Shown: positions 6,664 to 14,238, counted from the first letter of the stretch. The stretch: 16,964 nt of DNA from Patescibacteria group bacterium UBA6102 (GCA_002423555.1 DIWQ01000053.1:1-16964), one strand, 5' to 3'. Numbers and translations are program-made. The notes: a model not told the origin generated them from the letters alone.

Positions 6664-7781
6664 ATTATTATGTAAATAAAATCATCGCCGGTCTTTGATC
6701 GTAAAAGCGCCGGCCCATCATCCCCCGAAAAACCCAAAAAACATTCATCGGCAGTGATCGCCGACAAGCCGTCAATTAAAAAACGATTATTAAAAACAAT
6801 CGCAATATCCTTCCCCTCCGCCACCAATAACCCCGTTTCCCCCTCATAGCCGCCAAAGTCCGCGGCGCGGCTGGCAATTTTAGCCACTTTGTCTTTTACC
6901 GAAACTTCCACCGTTATCTCGCTGTTTTTCCCGGAGAAAATTTGTGCCGGTTTTAATTGAAAGAGAATCTCTTTTTTTAAAAAACCGATTTGGGTGGTGT
7001 GCGCGTCGGGGATAATCGCTTGATAATCCGGAAATTCACCATCAATTAAACGGCTCATAAAACGGATCCGCGACCGGCCGCCGCCATCGTCATCCGAAAA
7101 ATCAATCATCATTTGATTATCGGATAAATAAACGATGATATTTTTTTGAAAATTACCAAATACCGCCACAATTTCCCGCACCGCTCTGGCGGGCAAAATG
7201 ATTGAATATTTTTTAGACAACAACCCCTTACCGGCAGTGGATATTTTCTTTTCCCCCAGGCGGAAACTGTCAGTGGCAACAATTTTAATATTATCGTTTT
7301 CAATTACCACACAGACGCCGTTTATTTCCGGTTTAACCGAAGACGTGCCGCTAAAATTAGCCACTTGCGTTAAGGCTTGACAAAAAATATCCGCGCGAAC
7401 ATTAAAATAATCACCACCGTCAATTATTGGAAGTGTTGGAAATTCCTCCGGCGCCAAACTGATTAAATTTGACTTTGTTTTTTCATCAACCACCGAAACG
7501 GTGTCATTTTTTTTATCAATTAATAATGTTGACCCGGGTAACGAAGAAACTAAACCAGAAAATATCCCTGCCGGTAAAACCGCACTGCCGGCGGTTTCCG
7601 TTTTCGCCAATAAATCCCAAATTATTCCGGTTTCCAAATTGGTGGCGATAACCGAAAGATAATTATCTTCCGCTTTTAACATAATATTACCCAAAATTGG
7701 CAGTGAGGCGTCTTTTCCGGTGATTTTTTCCGCCACATTTACCGCTTGTTTAATTTTTTCCCGTGGAATTTTAATTTTCAT
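6645..7781 (-). CDS. dnaN: DNA polymerase III beta subunit (sliding clamp)
   Basis: 378 residues, normal family length. The protein forms the ring-shaped dimer that tethers polymerase III to DNA. Three repeated clamp domains are recognisable: MKIKIPREKIKQAVNVAEKI at the N terminus with SLPILGNIML, the central EFPTLPII and VRADIFCQALTQVANFSGT, and the C-terminal third starting near RSRIRFMSRLIDGEFPDYQ and ending in IIMPIKKY, equivalent to the MP-x-R/K tail near the partner-binding pocket. ATG at 7781 has no Shine-Dalgarno and follows 43 bases of pure A/T. It lies downstream of dnaA on the same strand in the common dnaA-dnaN order, but 250 bp of origin-like DNA separates the two, so dnaN probably has its own promoter. 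Assignment is secure. Confidence 0.95.
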   Translation of the reverse strand: MKIKIPREKIKQAVNVAEKITGKDASLPILGNIMLKAEDNYLSVIATNLETGIIWDLLAKTETAGSAVLPAGIFSGLVSSLPGSTLLIDKKNDTVSVVDEKTKSNLISLAPEEFPTLPIIDGGDYFNVRADIFCQALTQVANFSGTSSVKPEINGVCVVIENDNIKIVATDSFRLGEKKISTAGKGLLSKKYSIILPARAVREIVAVFGNFQKNIIVYLSDNQMMIDFSDDDGGGRSRIRFMSRLIDGEFPDYQAIIPDAHTTQIGFLKKEILFQLKPAQIFSGKNSEITVEVSVKDKVAKIASRAADFGGYEGETGLLVAEGKDIAIVFNNRFLIDGLSAITADECFLGFSGDDGPALLRSKTGDDFIYIIMPIKKY

Positions 7782-8031
7782 TTTTTATTAATTATTATTA
7801 ATTATTAATTATTTTAAATATTATCATTATTTATTATGGTGGATAATTATCATATTAAGCTTGTTTTAAGATTGCGGGTTTAATTGTATTGATGGTTTAA
7901 TTATTTGTGGAAAAAATGTGATTTACTGCCGGCGGGTTTTTTGTTTTTATTTTTTCCATTTTTTATCGGCGGTTAATTATGGTTTTTATTGGGGGGTTGA
8001 TTAACAGCTTTTACACACCCCAAAAATAAAA
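7782..8031. other. AT-rich dnaN-dnaA spacer with DnaA-box-like sites (possible second half of oriC)
   Basis: Bases 7782-7824 contain no G or C and are built from repeats of ATTAATT/ATTATT, as expected of a DNA unwinding element. Near-boxes lie beside it: GGTGGATAA (7838-7846) and TGTGGAAAA (7906-7914), each one base from TGTGGATAA, and TTTTACACA (8009-8017), two from TTATCCACA. No gene is visible. Confidence 0.5.
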
Positions 8032-9390
8032 TCAGGCGCTGTAGATTTTATTTTTTAACAAGTTTATTTCTTCCGAGAAAGATGCGTCATCCTTTATTTT
8101 TGAAGAGATTTTTTTGTAGGCGTGCATCACGGTGGTATGGTCTTTGTTCCCCATTTTTCGGCCGATAAAAGGAAATGAGGCGTTAATTTCATTTCTTAAA
8201 AGATACATCACCACTTGCCGCGGGACGACGATTTCTTTTTTTCGTGAGTCCGAAATAATGTCTTTTTCTTTAATTTCATAAAAAGTGGCGGTTTCCTGGA
8301 TGATTTTTTTGAAACCGATTACTTTTTTCGGGTTGATCGCCGCCAAAATTTCCCGGCAGATCTCGGGAGTCGGCGGTTCTTTTTTTAATTTGAAATGCGC
8401 CGCGATTTTAATTAAAGCGCCTTCAAGTTCCCGCACATTATTTTGGATGGTGCCGGCAATCGCCGACAGGATTTCATCGGAAAAATCAATTTTCATAATC
8501 TGGCATTTTTCCTTCAAAATTGCCATTCTTGTTTCAAAATCCGGCAGGCTGATGTCGGCGATCATTCCTCCTTCAAAGCGCGAGCGCAAGCGGTTGGAGA
8601 GCTCAGTGATCGCCTTTGGCGGCCGGTCGGACGACAAGACGATTTGCAGGTTTTTATTGTAGAGAGTGTTGAAAAGATAAAAAAATTCATCTTGGGTTTT
8701 GTCTTTTCCGGAAATAAACTGAATATCGTCAATAATGAAAACCGCGGTGTCCAAATATTTGGTGCGCAAATCCTGGATGGTGCCGCCGCGAATGGCGTTG
8801 ATGATTTCGGTGGTCAGTTTTTCCGTGGGGACATAACGGATTTTTTTTTCAGGAAAATCACGAGCGACCTTGTTGCCGATCGCCTGTAAGAGGTGGGTTT
8901 TCCCCAAGCCGACGCCGCCGTAAATGAATAGCGGATTATAGGTTTGGCCGGGTTTTTCCGCCGCCGCCGCCGCCGCCGCGTGCGCCAATTCATTGTGCGG
9001 CCCCACGATAAAGCAATCAAAACGGTATTTCGGATTCAAGTTTGTTTCTTTATTGAATTTGAATTCATCAAGCCCCAATTGCCCGCCGCCGGGTTGCCGC
9101 GCCCGAGAAAAAATATTTTTGTCGGTTGGCGGTTGTTGGACTTTGAAAAAAACTTCCCGGATTGAGGCGTCAAATTCCCGCAAAAAAACGATCATTTGTT
9201 TGCGGTATTTTTGTTCAAGCCATTCTTTGGCCAAACAATTGGGAACGGCGATTTTGGCTTCCCCGTTTTCTATGGAAATAATGCTGGTTGATTTAAACCA
9301 GGTTGCGAAAATCGCCGGAGAAACGTTTAACTGCGCTTGGGCCAGAATCGCCCGCCAGATTTTTTCGTTGTTTGTGTTTTGCGTTTCCAT
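8032..9390 (-). CDS. dnaA: chromosomal replication initiator DnaA
   Basis: 452 residues with the full four-domain layout. Domain I is about 8-85 (IWRAILAQAQLNVSPAIFATWF), and a short linker is domain II. The AAA+ domain III is about 112-330 with Walker A GGVGLGKTH (158-166), Walker B FIIDDIQF (218-225) and the LSNRLRSRF arginine-finger region (264-272). Domain IV carries the DNA-binding signature GNKDHTTVMHAYKKI (414-428; usual form GGRDHTT). It binds DnaA boxes and opens the origin in its ATP form. Just before Walker A a run of seven alanines (138-144) is encoded by a GCC microsatellite. ATG at 9390; a TATAAT (minus strand, 9422-9427) lies about 31 bases upstream. It is divergent from rpmH across the putative origin. 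Assignment is secure. Confidence 0.97.
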   Translation of the reverse strand: METQNTNNEKIWRAILAQAQLNVSPAIFATWFKSTSIISIENGEAKIAVPNCLAKEWLEQKYRKQMIVFLREFDASIREVFFKVQQPPTDKNIFSRARQPGGGQLGLDEFKFNKETNLNPKYRFDCFIVGPHNELAHAAAAAAAEKPGQTYNPLFIYGGVGLGKTHLLQAIGNKVARDFPEKKIRYVPTEKLTTEIINAIRGGTIQDLRTKYLDTAVFIIDDIQFISGKDKTQDEFFYLFNTLYNKNLQIVLSSDRPPKAITELSNRLRSRFEGGMIADISLPDFETRMAILKEKCQIMKIDFSDEILSAIAGTIQNNVRELEGALIKIAAHFKLKKEPPTPEICREILAAINPKKVIGFKKIIQETATFYEIKEKDIISDSRKKEIVVPRQVVMYLLRNEINASFPFIGRKMGNKDHTTVMHAYKKISSKIKDDASFSEEINLLKNKIYSA

Positions 9391-9421
9391 TGTCCAAGAT
9401 GATCAATTATCCGACAGCCTC

Positions 9422-9427
9422 ATTATA
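9422..9427 (-). promoter_or_regulatory. dnaA: possible dnaA -10 box
   Basis: TATAAT on the minus strand, about 31 bases before the dnaA ATG. No -35 match is visible at 16-18 bases, so it would need an activator or a non-standard upstream element. Confidence 0.4.
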
Positions 9428-9590
9428 ACCCGGGAATTAATTTTGCCGGGGTCGCCGCAAATTCCGCATCGCGGGATTTCTTTTTGCAATTTTTCCCGGT
9501 TGGATCAAGTTTTGCCGGAAAAATTTTGAGATCAGGGCGAAATTCATACCTTTATAAAACAAAAGACCCAAAACGGCAAGCGATTTTCGC

Positions 9591-9631
9591 GGTGGAAAAA
9601 AGGTGGAAAAGTATGGGTAAAATGTGGATAA
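9591..9631 (+). other. helically phased array of DnaA-box-like sites
   Basis: Four 9-mers in the same orientation start at 9591 (GGTGGAAAA), 9602 (GGTGGAAAA), 9612 (TATGGGTAA) and 9623 (TGTGGATAA), a spacing of 11, 10 and 11 bases. The last is a perfect DnaA box; the others differ by two bases each. The regular spacing would place all four on one face of the helix. Confidence 0.6.
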
Positions 9632-9723
9632 AACATCAAAATAAACGCTATTGACAGCTTATCATCATTTTTGTTTTTTTGGCAAGCGAGCGGCGATCCG
9701 ATAAGCGGTTGTCTCCATTGCCC

Positions 9724-9751
9724 TTGTTTTTTTGGAATTTTAATGTAGAAT
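9724..9751 (+). promoter_or_regulatory. rpmH: possible rpmH promoter
   Basis: TTGTTT (9724-9729), a 16-base spacer and TAGAAT (9746-9751), giving a leader of about 30 bases before the rpmH ATG. The -35 match is partial. It would drive rpmH, rnpA and perhaps yidC and khpB. Confidence 0.35.
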
Positions 9752-9787
9752 GAAGGCGTGATAATTCCGGAATAACCAATCAAGAAT

Positions 9788-9922
9788 ATGAGCGTAACCT
9801 ATCAGCCAAAAAAAAGAAAGAGAAGCAAAACTCACGGATTTCGCGAACGCTCCAAGACTGTCGGCGGAAGGCGGGTTTTGAATTCGCGCCGCGCCAAAGG
9901 CAGAAAAAAACTTTCGGTTTGA
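9788..9922 (+). CDS. rpmH: 50S ribosomal protein L34 (bL34)
   Basis: 44 residues, ATG 9788 to TGA 9922: MSVTYQPKKRKRSKTHGF, then RERSKTVGGRRVLNSRRAKG and RKKLSV. The very basic composition, the THGFRER block and the RRVLNSRRAKGRKKL end are diagnostic for bL34, and the length is typical. It is a structural protein of the large ribosomal subunit. It is first in the rpmH-rnpA-yidC-khpB string that lies beside dnaA in most bacteria; rnpA starts 25 bp later. There is no Shine-Dalgarno before the ATG. The assignment is secure despite the small size. Confidence 0.95.
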   Translation: MSVTYQPKKRKRSKTHGFRERSKTVGGRRVLNSRRAKGRKKLSV

Positions 9923-9947
9923 TTTTTGTTAATTTTCTCAAAGCAAA

Positions 9948-10301
9948 ATGTTGCCGCCGGAGAATCGCCTGAAAAAAGAAAAGGAGATCAAGCGGGCTCT
10001 TGCCGGCAAAATCGCCGCCGGCGGGGCGGCGCTGTCCCTTCGAGCGGCGGCCACCGATCTGCCCGCCGCCCGCTTTTGTTTTGTGGTGTCCAAGCGGGTT
10101 TCAAAAAAGGCCCCGGCGCGTAATTTGGTCAAACGCCGTCTCCGCGCCGCCGCCGCCGCCCTAATGGGGAGGATCACTCCCGGCTTTGATTGCGCCGTCA
10201 TCGCCCGCCCCGGCGCGGAGAAAAAAACTTACCGGGAGCTGGCGGCGGAGATGGAAAAAATTTTGGCGAAAAGCCGCCTCTTGGCGCCGCAATCCCTTTA
10301 A
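9948..10301 (+). CDS. rnpA: ribonuclease P protein component
   Basis: 117 residues. It is the protein subunit that binds the RNase P RNA and the 5' leader of precursor tRNAs. Signs are the N-terminal ENRLKKEKEIKRAL, the central FCFVVSKRVSKKAPARN strand-helix and the RNLVKRRLR motif (58-66), which matches the family RNxxKRxxR signature. Length is normal. The segment between residues 18 and 42 is alanine-rich, and the helix after the signature has a five-alanine run coded by a GCC repeat (around 10148-10160). The start is ATG 9948, 25 bp after rpmH; there is no Shine-Dalgarno. The RNase P RNA gene is not in this window. Confidence 0.9.
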   Translation: MLPPENRLKKEKEIKRALAGKIAAGGAALSLRAAATDLPAARFCFVVSKRVSKKAPARNLVKRRLRAAAAALMGRITPGFDCAVIARPGAEKKTYRELAAEMEKILAKSRLLAPQSL

Positions 10302-10322
10302 TCCGGCTTTCAACCGACTCTT

Positions 10323-11033
10323 ATGAATATTTTTGACGCATTGATCTATCAACCTCTTTTTAACGTATTGATCCTTTTTTACCATTGGCTGGGAGATTTC
10401 GGTTTTGCGGTGATCGCGCTTACGGTGGCGATCCGGATATTGCTTTATCCGCTGGCCGCCAAGGCGATCCGCGTGCAAAAGGCTACGACACGCATTCAGC
10501 CCCAAATGAAAGATATCCAAAAAAAGTATAAAGACGACAAAGAAAAACAGGCGCTGGAAATGATGGCACTTTGGCGGGAAAACAAGATAAATCCGTTAAG
10601 CGGATTTTTGCTTCTGCTGGTGCAAATTCCGGTTTTGTGGGGGCTTTACCGCGTTTTCTGGGACGGATTCAAGGATGAATCGCTGGCGATGCTTTACGGG
10701 TTTGTTCCCAACCCCGGGTCGGTGGATCCGATGTTTTTGGATCACATCAATCTGGCGGCTTCGTTTCCGGCGTTTGCCGTTGCCGCCGGAGTTTTGCAAT
10801 TTGTCCAGGCGAAAATGATGATGCCTTCCGTTCCCGCCGGCGACGGGAAAGAAAAAAGCCAGAGTGAACAGTTTGCGGAAATGATGCAAAAACAAACCCT
10901 TTACGTTTTTCCGGCGGTAACGGTGGCGATCTTTTGGGCGTTGCCGTCCGCACTGGGGCTTTATTGGATCGCTTCCGGGATTTTTTCCGTCGGCCAGCAA
11001 TATTATATTTTGAAAAAAAACGGTAAAAATTGA
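10323..11033 (+). CDS. yidC: membrane protein insertase YidC (Oxa1 family)
   Basis: 236 residues, the short Gram-positive/Oxa1-like form without the large periplasmic domain of E. coli YidC. It inserts and folds membrane proteins, alone or with SecYEG. The first core helix carries the conserved hydrophilic-groove arginine (R38 in LTVAIRILLYP). It is followed by the cytoplasmic coiled hairpin (about 50-88, basic, KDIQKKYKDDKEKQ), then helices near 92-112, 140-162 and 190-226 (FPAVTVAIFWALPSALGLYW). There is no lipoprotein cysteine or cleavable signal. It starts 21 bp after rnpA with no Shine-Dalgarno and ends 8 bp before the khpB ATG, so the genes are probably co-transcribed. Assignment is secure. 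Confidence 0.95.
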   Translation: MNIFDALIYQPLFNVLILFYHWLGDFGFAVIALTVAIRILLYPLAAKAIRVQKATTRIQPQMKDIQKKYKDDKEKQALEMMALWRENKINPLSGFLLLLVQIPVLWGLYRVFWDGFKDESLAMLYGFVPNPGSVDPMFLDHINLAASFPAFAVAAGVLQFVQAKMMMPSVPAGDGKEKSQSEQFAEMMQKQTLYVFPAVTVAIFWALPSALGLYWIASGIFSVGQQYYILKKNGKN

Positions 11034-11041
11034 TAAAAAAT

Positions 11042-11503
11042 ATGAACGACAAAAAAATCACCCCCGAAGAAATCAAAAAAATCGCGCGGGATTTGCTGGC
11101 GAAAATTGATGCCGGTGCGGAAGTTACCGTCAATGCCTCCGATGCCGGTGCCATGGAGGTGGAAATTAAAACCAACGACGCGGCGGCGATTATCGGTCCC
11201 AACGGGGAAACCTTGCAGGCACTCCGGCATCTTTTGCGGGTGATGGCGCGCAAAATTACCGGTGAAACGGTTTTTATTGATGTGGACGTTAACGGTTATT
11301 TAAAAAAAAGAAAAGATTATTTGCGCCAGCTGGCGCTTTCGACTGCCGATGACGCGGCATTGAAAAACAAAGAAATTTCCCTGCCGCCGATGAATTCTTA
11401 CGAGCGGCGGATTGTGCACATGGAGTTGTCCGCGCGCCGCGATGTGGCCACCGAAAGCCGCGGGTGCGACGCCGACCGGCGGGTGGTGGTCAAGCCCGCT
11501 TGA
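11042..11503 (+). CDS. khpB: KH and R3H domain RNA-binding protein (KhpB/Jag-like)
   Basis: 153 residues from ATG 11042; an in-frame TTG at 11030 overlaps the yidC stop and is less likely. The order is a short lead (1-25), a KH-type domain (about 26-85) with the GxxG loop G52-P-N-G55 in IIGPNGETLQALRHLL, then an R3H domain (about 90-150) with ERRIVH (121-126) and SARRDVATESRG. The longer N-terminal Jag-N domain seen in many family members is absent. KhpB/Jag proteins bind RNA and affect cell-envelope and division functions in Firmicutes; the position after yidC is the conserved one. A perfect 20-bp hairpin follows the stop by seven bases. Family assignment is firm. Confidence 0.9.
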   Translation: MNDKKITPEEIKKIARDLLAKIDAGAEVTVNASDAGAMEVEIKTNDAAAIIGPNGETLQALRHLLRVMARKITGETVFIDVDVNGYLKKRKDYLRQLALSTADDAALKNKEISLPPMNSYERRIVHMELSARRDVATESRGCDADRRVVVKPA

Positions 11504-11510
11504 CGGTTTT

Positions 11511-11554
11511 AGAAATCAAAAGTCCGCGCTTGAAAGCGCGGACTTTTGATTTCT
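11511..11554. terminator. 20-bp perfect hairpin, bidirectional terminator between khpB and virB4
   Basis: Bases 11511-11530 and 11535-11554 are perfectly complementary, with a TGAA loop and a GTCCGCGCT core flanked by A/T-rich outer stem. It lies seven bases after khpB and 48 bases after the end of virB4 on the other strand, and so can serve both converging transcripts. Confidence 0.75.
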
Positions 11555-11602
11555 GCCGAGATGTCCCGGGACGGATTACCCTTCGCCGCCGGTTTGCTCC
11601 GT

Positions 11603-13507
11603 TTACGCGCCCGCGCGGGTGTCGTTTGTTGCCGGATTTTTTTCGGGCGGAATTCCGCCGCGATTGGCGATTTCCGGCGGCGGGGCCGCTTTGGCGGCCA
11701 CTTTCGCCGCGCTTTTTTGTATCTCTTCCTTTGCCCGCTTGATTTTTTCCAGTTCTTCGGGGTTGGTGGTGATGATTTGGTCCTCAACGTAAGAGGCGAC
11801 CACTTTCATGGCCACGTGTTTTTGCCCGGCGAAAAACAATCCCTCTCCGATCTCCGCTTCCAAGAGCATCCCCTTTTCCCTCTCGGTGAGATTGAAAGTT
11901 TTTTGTACCACGTCAATCGTGGCCGGCGATTGTTTAAGCAGGATTTGAATGGAAGAGTTGGTGATGATCGGCTGGCCGTAATTGGAACGCATAAAATCGG
12001 CGACATCTTGGGTGATGGTGCTTACCCCCAGCCAGTATTTCCTCGCCCGTTTGCACAAGCCGTACAAGAATGACGCGCCGTCCTCGCTTTGCATCAACAC
12101 CCAGGCCTCGTCCACCACCAGAATCCGTTTGCGCGATTTGGAGCGCACCTTGTTCCAAATGTAATGCATAATGATGTACATTGCCGAGGTGCGGAATTCA
12201 TTTTCCATATCACGGATGCCGAAAACCACCAGCGGCTTCTCCATCGAGATATTGGTCGGCTGGTTGAAAAAATCCGCATATGTTCCCTGGGTGAATTTGC
12301 GGATGCGCCGTACCAGCGAATCGGCGCCTTCCATCCCCTCCAAAACCGATTCCAGATCCTGCATCAGCGGCGTGCGTCCGGCCCATAATTTGGGATCGGT
12401 TTGCGGCGTGATGTCTTTGGCGGCGTAGACTTCGGTGAGCGCCCGGTCAATGATCGCGTCTTCTTCGGGGGTCATTCCGCCCAAAAGGATGCGCACCAGA
12501 CCGACGATGTTGATGATGTTGGAGCGGATGACGTCGGCGGGATTTTCGTCCTCCCGCGGATCGGGCAGGTCAAACGGGTTGATGTGGTAGGGCGAAGAGA
12601 GGGACACATTCAAAAATGAGCCTCCCGTAGCCTCAGCCAGAGTTTTGAATTCATTTTCCGGGTCAACCACGATGGCATCCACTCCCATCATCATTGATCT
12701 TAGAATCTCCAATTTCACAGTGTAGCTTTTCCCGGAACCGGATTTGGCGAAAATCACGCTGTTGGCGTTTTCCATTGAAAAACGGTCAAAGAGAATCAGC
12801 GAATTGTTGTGCAAGTTGGTGCCGTAAAGGATTCCTTCGTTGGCGGAAAGATCAAAGGAAACGAAAGGGAACGTTGATGACAGCGGACTGGTGTTCATCG
12901 GCGTCCATGTCTGGATCTGGTCCATCCCGTACGGGCAAGTGGAAACAAAGCCTTCTTTCTGCTGGTAAAGCGACGGTTTGATGTAGATCAGTTTTGATTC
13001 CAGGATTGACCGCAAGGTGGTTTCAATATCCCGCAATTTCGCCACATCTTTTTCGTAGGCGGTAAGATAAATCCCCAGCCGGAACATTCTTTCCGTGGAA
13101 GTCTGCAATTTGTCGCGCAAGCTCTCCAAATCCTGATAAGCGATTTCCAGCGCCGGGTCGCGCACCAATCCCTTTTCCTGCCGTTCCATAATTTCGGCCT
13201 GGACTTCGGTGAGCTTTTTGCGCAAATCTCTCAGTGTTGTGCCGGTATCAATGGGGTGGATATGGAAAGACACGTCCATGGGGGTGTCCAGATTGATTAC
13301 CGGCGTGAACCATCCGGAATTCAAATAGCGAGGATAGGAAAAGATGAAAAACGATTTTCCGCACCGTTCTCCGATCTTGAAATGGTCCGATGCCAAAACG
13401 ATCGACGATGGCGCGACGATGTCCCGGATGTTGATGGTTTTCATTTGCAGTTCCTGCCCCGGCAATTCCATCCGTTTCTTCTTTTTGGACGACGATAATA
13501 AAGCCAT
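11603..13507 (-). CDS. virB4: VirB4/TraC-family type IV secretion ATPase (C-terminal two-thirds of a split VirB4)
   Basis: 634 residues. Residues 1-230 contain a TraC/VirB4-like N-terminal region (SYPRYLNSGWFTPVINL and a coiled stretch, about 90-165). The P-loop domain follows with Walker A AKSGSGKS (254-261), VDPENEF (281-287), Walker B ILVVDEAW (462-468, D466/E467) and the TITQDVADF segment (497-505). The tail (about 590-634) is a charged helix then proline-rich. Such ATPases power protein or DNA transfer through type IV systems from the cytoplasmic face. VirB4 proteins usually run to 800-850 residues; the missing first part matches the separate 216-residue gene just upstream, 37 bp away. 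ATG 13507 is preceded by an AT-rich leader that is nearly identical to the one before that gene. It lies last in the prgI operon and converges on khpB. Family assignment is firm. Confidence 0.9.
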   Translation of the reverse strand: MALLSSSKKKKRMELPGQELQMKTINIRDIVAPSSIVLASDHFKIGERCGKSFFIFSYPRYLNSGWFTPVINLDTPMDVSFHIHPIDTGTTLRDLRKKLTEVQAEIMERQEKGLVRDPALEIAYQDLESLRDKLQTSTERMFRLGIYLTAYEKDVAKLRDIETTLRSILESKLIYIKPSLYQQKEGFVSTCPYGMDQIQTWTPMNTSPLSSTFPFVSFDLSANEGILYGTNLHNNSLILFDRFSMENANSVIFAKSGSGKSYTVKLEILRSMMMGVDAIVVDPENEFKTLAEATGGSFLNVSLSSPYHINPFDLPDPREDENPADVIRSNIINIVGLVRILLGGMTPEEDAIIDRALTEVYAAKDITPQTDPKLWAGRTPLMQDLESVLEGMEGADSLVRRIRKFTQGTYADFFNQPTNISMEKPLVVFGIRDMENEFRTSAMYIIMHYIWNKVRSKSRKRILVVDEAWVLMQSEDGASFLYGLCKRARKYWLGVSTITQDVADFMRSNYGQPIITNSSIQILLKQSPATIDVVQKTFNLTEREKGMLLEAEIGEGLFFAGQKHVAMKVVASYVEDQIITTNPEELEKIKRAKEEIQKSAAKVAAKAAPPPEIANRGGIPPEKNPATNDTRAGA

Positions 13508-13541
13508 GTTTCAAATTAAAAATTTAAAAATCAAAATTAAA
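13503..13541 (-). repeat. 39-nt AT-rich leader repeat, copy 1 (before virB4)
   Basis: Matches 14191-14229 at 38 of 39 positions in the same orientation; both end in the start codon context ATGGC of the gene that follows. On the minus strand it reads TTTAATTTTGATTTTTAAAT and onward. It fills the whole gap between the two VirB4 halves. Confidence 0.85.
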
Positions 13542-13544
13542 TTT

Positions 13545-14195
13545 TTATTGGATTAACTCCGGGGGGATTTCCGGATAATATCCGCGTTCCGAATCTTCAA
13601 GATGGTGCGAGCTCCACAAAAATTCGGCGATTTCCAGGCTGTTTAACGGCACGCATTGCAGGCCGCAACGGCGGAGTCCCAACGCCACGAATTCCATTCT
13701 CTGCGCCAACTGAGTTTTGCTCTGTTCAAATTGTTCCTGCGCCGCCCGCGCAATCTTTTCGCGGTTAGCCGCCGCGTTTTTTCCGCCCGCGCCGGCTAAG
13801 CTGGGAAGCATTATCGGCTGGAAGGGCACGATTACATAGAAAGTTTTGTTCATAATCGTGCCTCCCGAAACGATTTCGTTGATGAAATTACGGTATTCCA
13901 CAATCTGAGTGCGCAAAAGGTCGTTGATCTGGCGCGTTTCCAGATCGCGCAGTTTGTCCAGGTAGCTGGTGATGTTCAGTTTGCGGCTTTGCACCAGAAT
14001 TTGCAGGGAAAAATCCAGAGAATTCAAAAAATTCTGGTATTGGCCGATGACGGCGTTTTGTTCTTCTTCGGCCATCAGGGCGAAATTGATGGAATTTACC
14101 ATGATTATCCCCCGCAGGCTCTTGTTTTTCAGCACCAAAATACCGTCTTTGATTTGATCAATTTCCAAAAATTGCTGAGTTGAAAGAATCGCCAT
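13545..14195 (-). CDS. TraC-like VirB4 N-terminal domain protein (stand-alone)
   Basis: 216 residues, no P-loop. The segment IKDGILVLKNKSLRGIIMV (15-33), then SINFALMAEEEQNAVIGQYQ and NFLNSLDFSLQILVQSRKL (55-73), is the pattern found at the start of TraC/VirB4 proteins of conjugation systems. A long helix follows (75-112), then a strand FYVIVPFQP (119-127), an alanine-rich loop and a second helix (about 140-175). It has no signal peptide or membrane helix. Together with the following 634-residue ATPase it would make a VirB4 of normal total size, so I read the pair as a split VirB4. It lies between prgI and the ATPase on the same strand. ATG 14195 has no Shine-Dalgarno. Recognition rests on my memory of TraC N-termini; moderately sure. 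Confidence 0.7.
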   Translation of the reverse strand: MAILSTQQFLEIDQIKDGILVLKNKSLRGIIMVNSINFALMAEEEQNAVIGQYQNFLNSLDFSLQILVQSRKLNITSYLDKLRDLETRQINDLLRTQIVEYRNFINEIVSGGTIMNKTFYVIVPFQPIMLPSLAGAGGKNAAANREKIARAAQEQFEQSKTQLAQRMEFVALGLRRCGLQCVPLNSLEIAEFLWSSHHLEDSERGYYPEIPPELIQ

Positions 14196-14229
14196 GTTTC
14201 AAATTTAAAATTTAAAAATCAAAATTAAA
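14191..14229 (-). repeat. 39-nt AT-rich leader repeat, copy 2 (before the TraC-like gene)
   Basis: Near-identical to 13503-13541 (one mismatch). Its core (14207-14226) is also present inverted at 14291-14310 with one mismatch, so it forms a long inverted pair around the 28-bp palindrome at 14239-14266. Confidence 0.85.
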
Positions 14230-14238
14230 AATTTTGGA

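Larger units (their letters stand above)
9391..9787. other. dnaA-rpmH spacer, probable oriC region
   Basis: This 397-bp non-coding gap between divergent dnaA and rpmH is the classic origin position. It holds a perfect consensus DnaA box, TGTGGATAA (9623-9631), at the end of a phased array of related sites (9591-9631). It also holds the presumed promoters of dnaA (TATAAT, minus, 9422-9427) and rpmH (TAGAAT, plus, 9746-9751). I see no RNA gene or small ORF of note in it. Confidence 0.7.

Noticed and set aside
7927..8030. Possible dnaA terminator (GGGGT/ACCCC pair with a long loop)
   Set aside because: Only five base pairs with a loop of about 20 bases and no T-tail on the minus strand.
8443..8889. 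Long plus-strand open frame inside dnaA
   Set aside because: It is antisense to the conserved DnaA AAA+ domain, with no recognisable protein and no start signals; a shadow frame.
9391..9787. tRNA or other structured RNA in the origin spacer
   Set aside because: No cloverleaf, T-loop (GGTTCGA) or other known RNA signature was seen here or in the other spacers.
11030..11041. TTG start for khpB overlapping the yidC stop
   Set aside because: An ATG four codons later is more likely; the extra residues (MIKN) are not part of the domains.
11546..12073. Plus-strand open frame opposite virB4
   Set aside because: Antisense to the conserved VirB4 Walker B half; arginine- and phenylalanine-rich composition typical of shadow frames.
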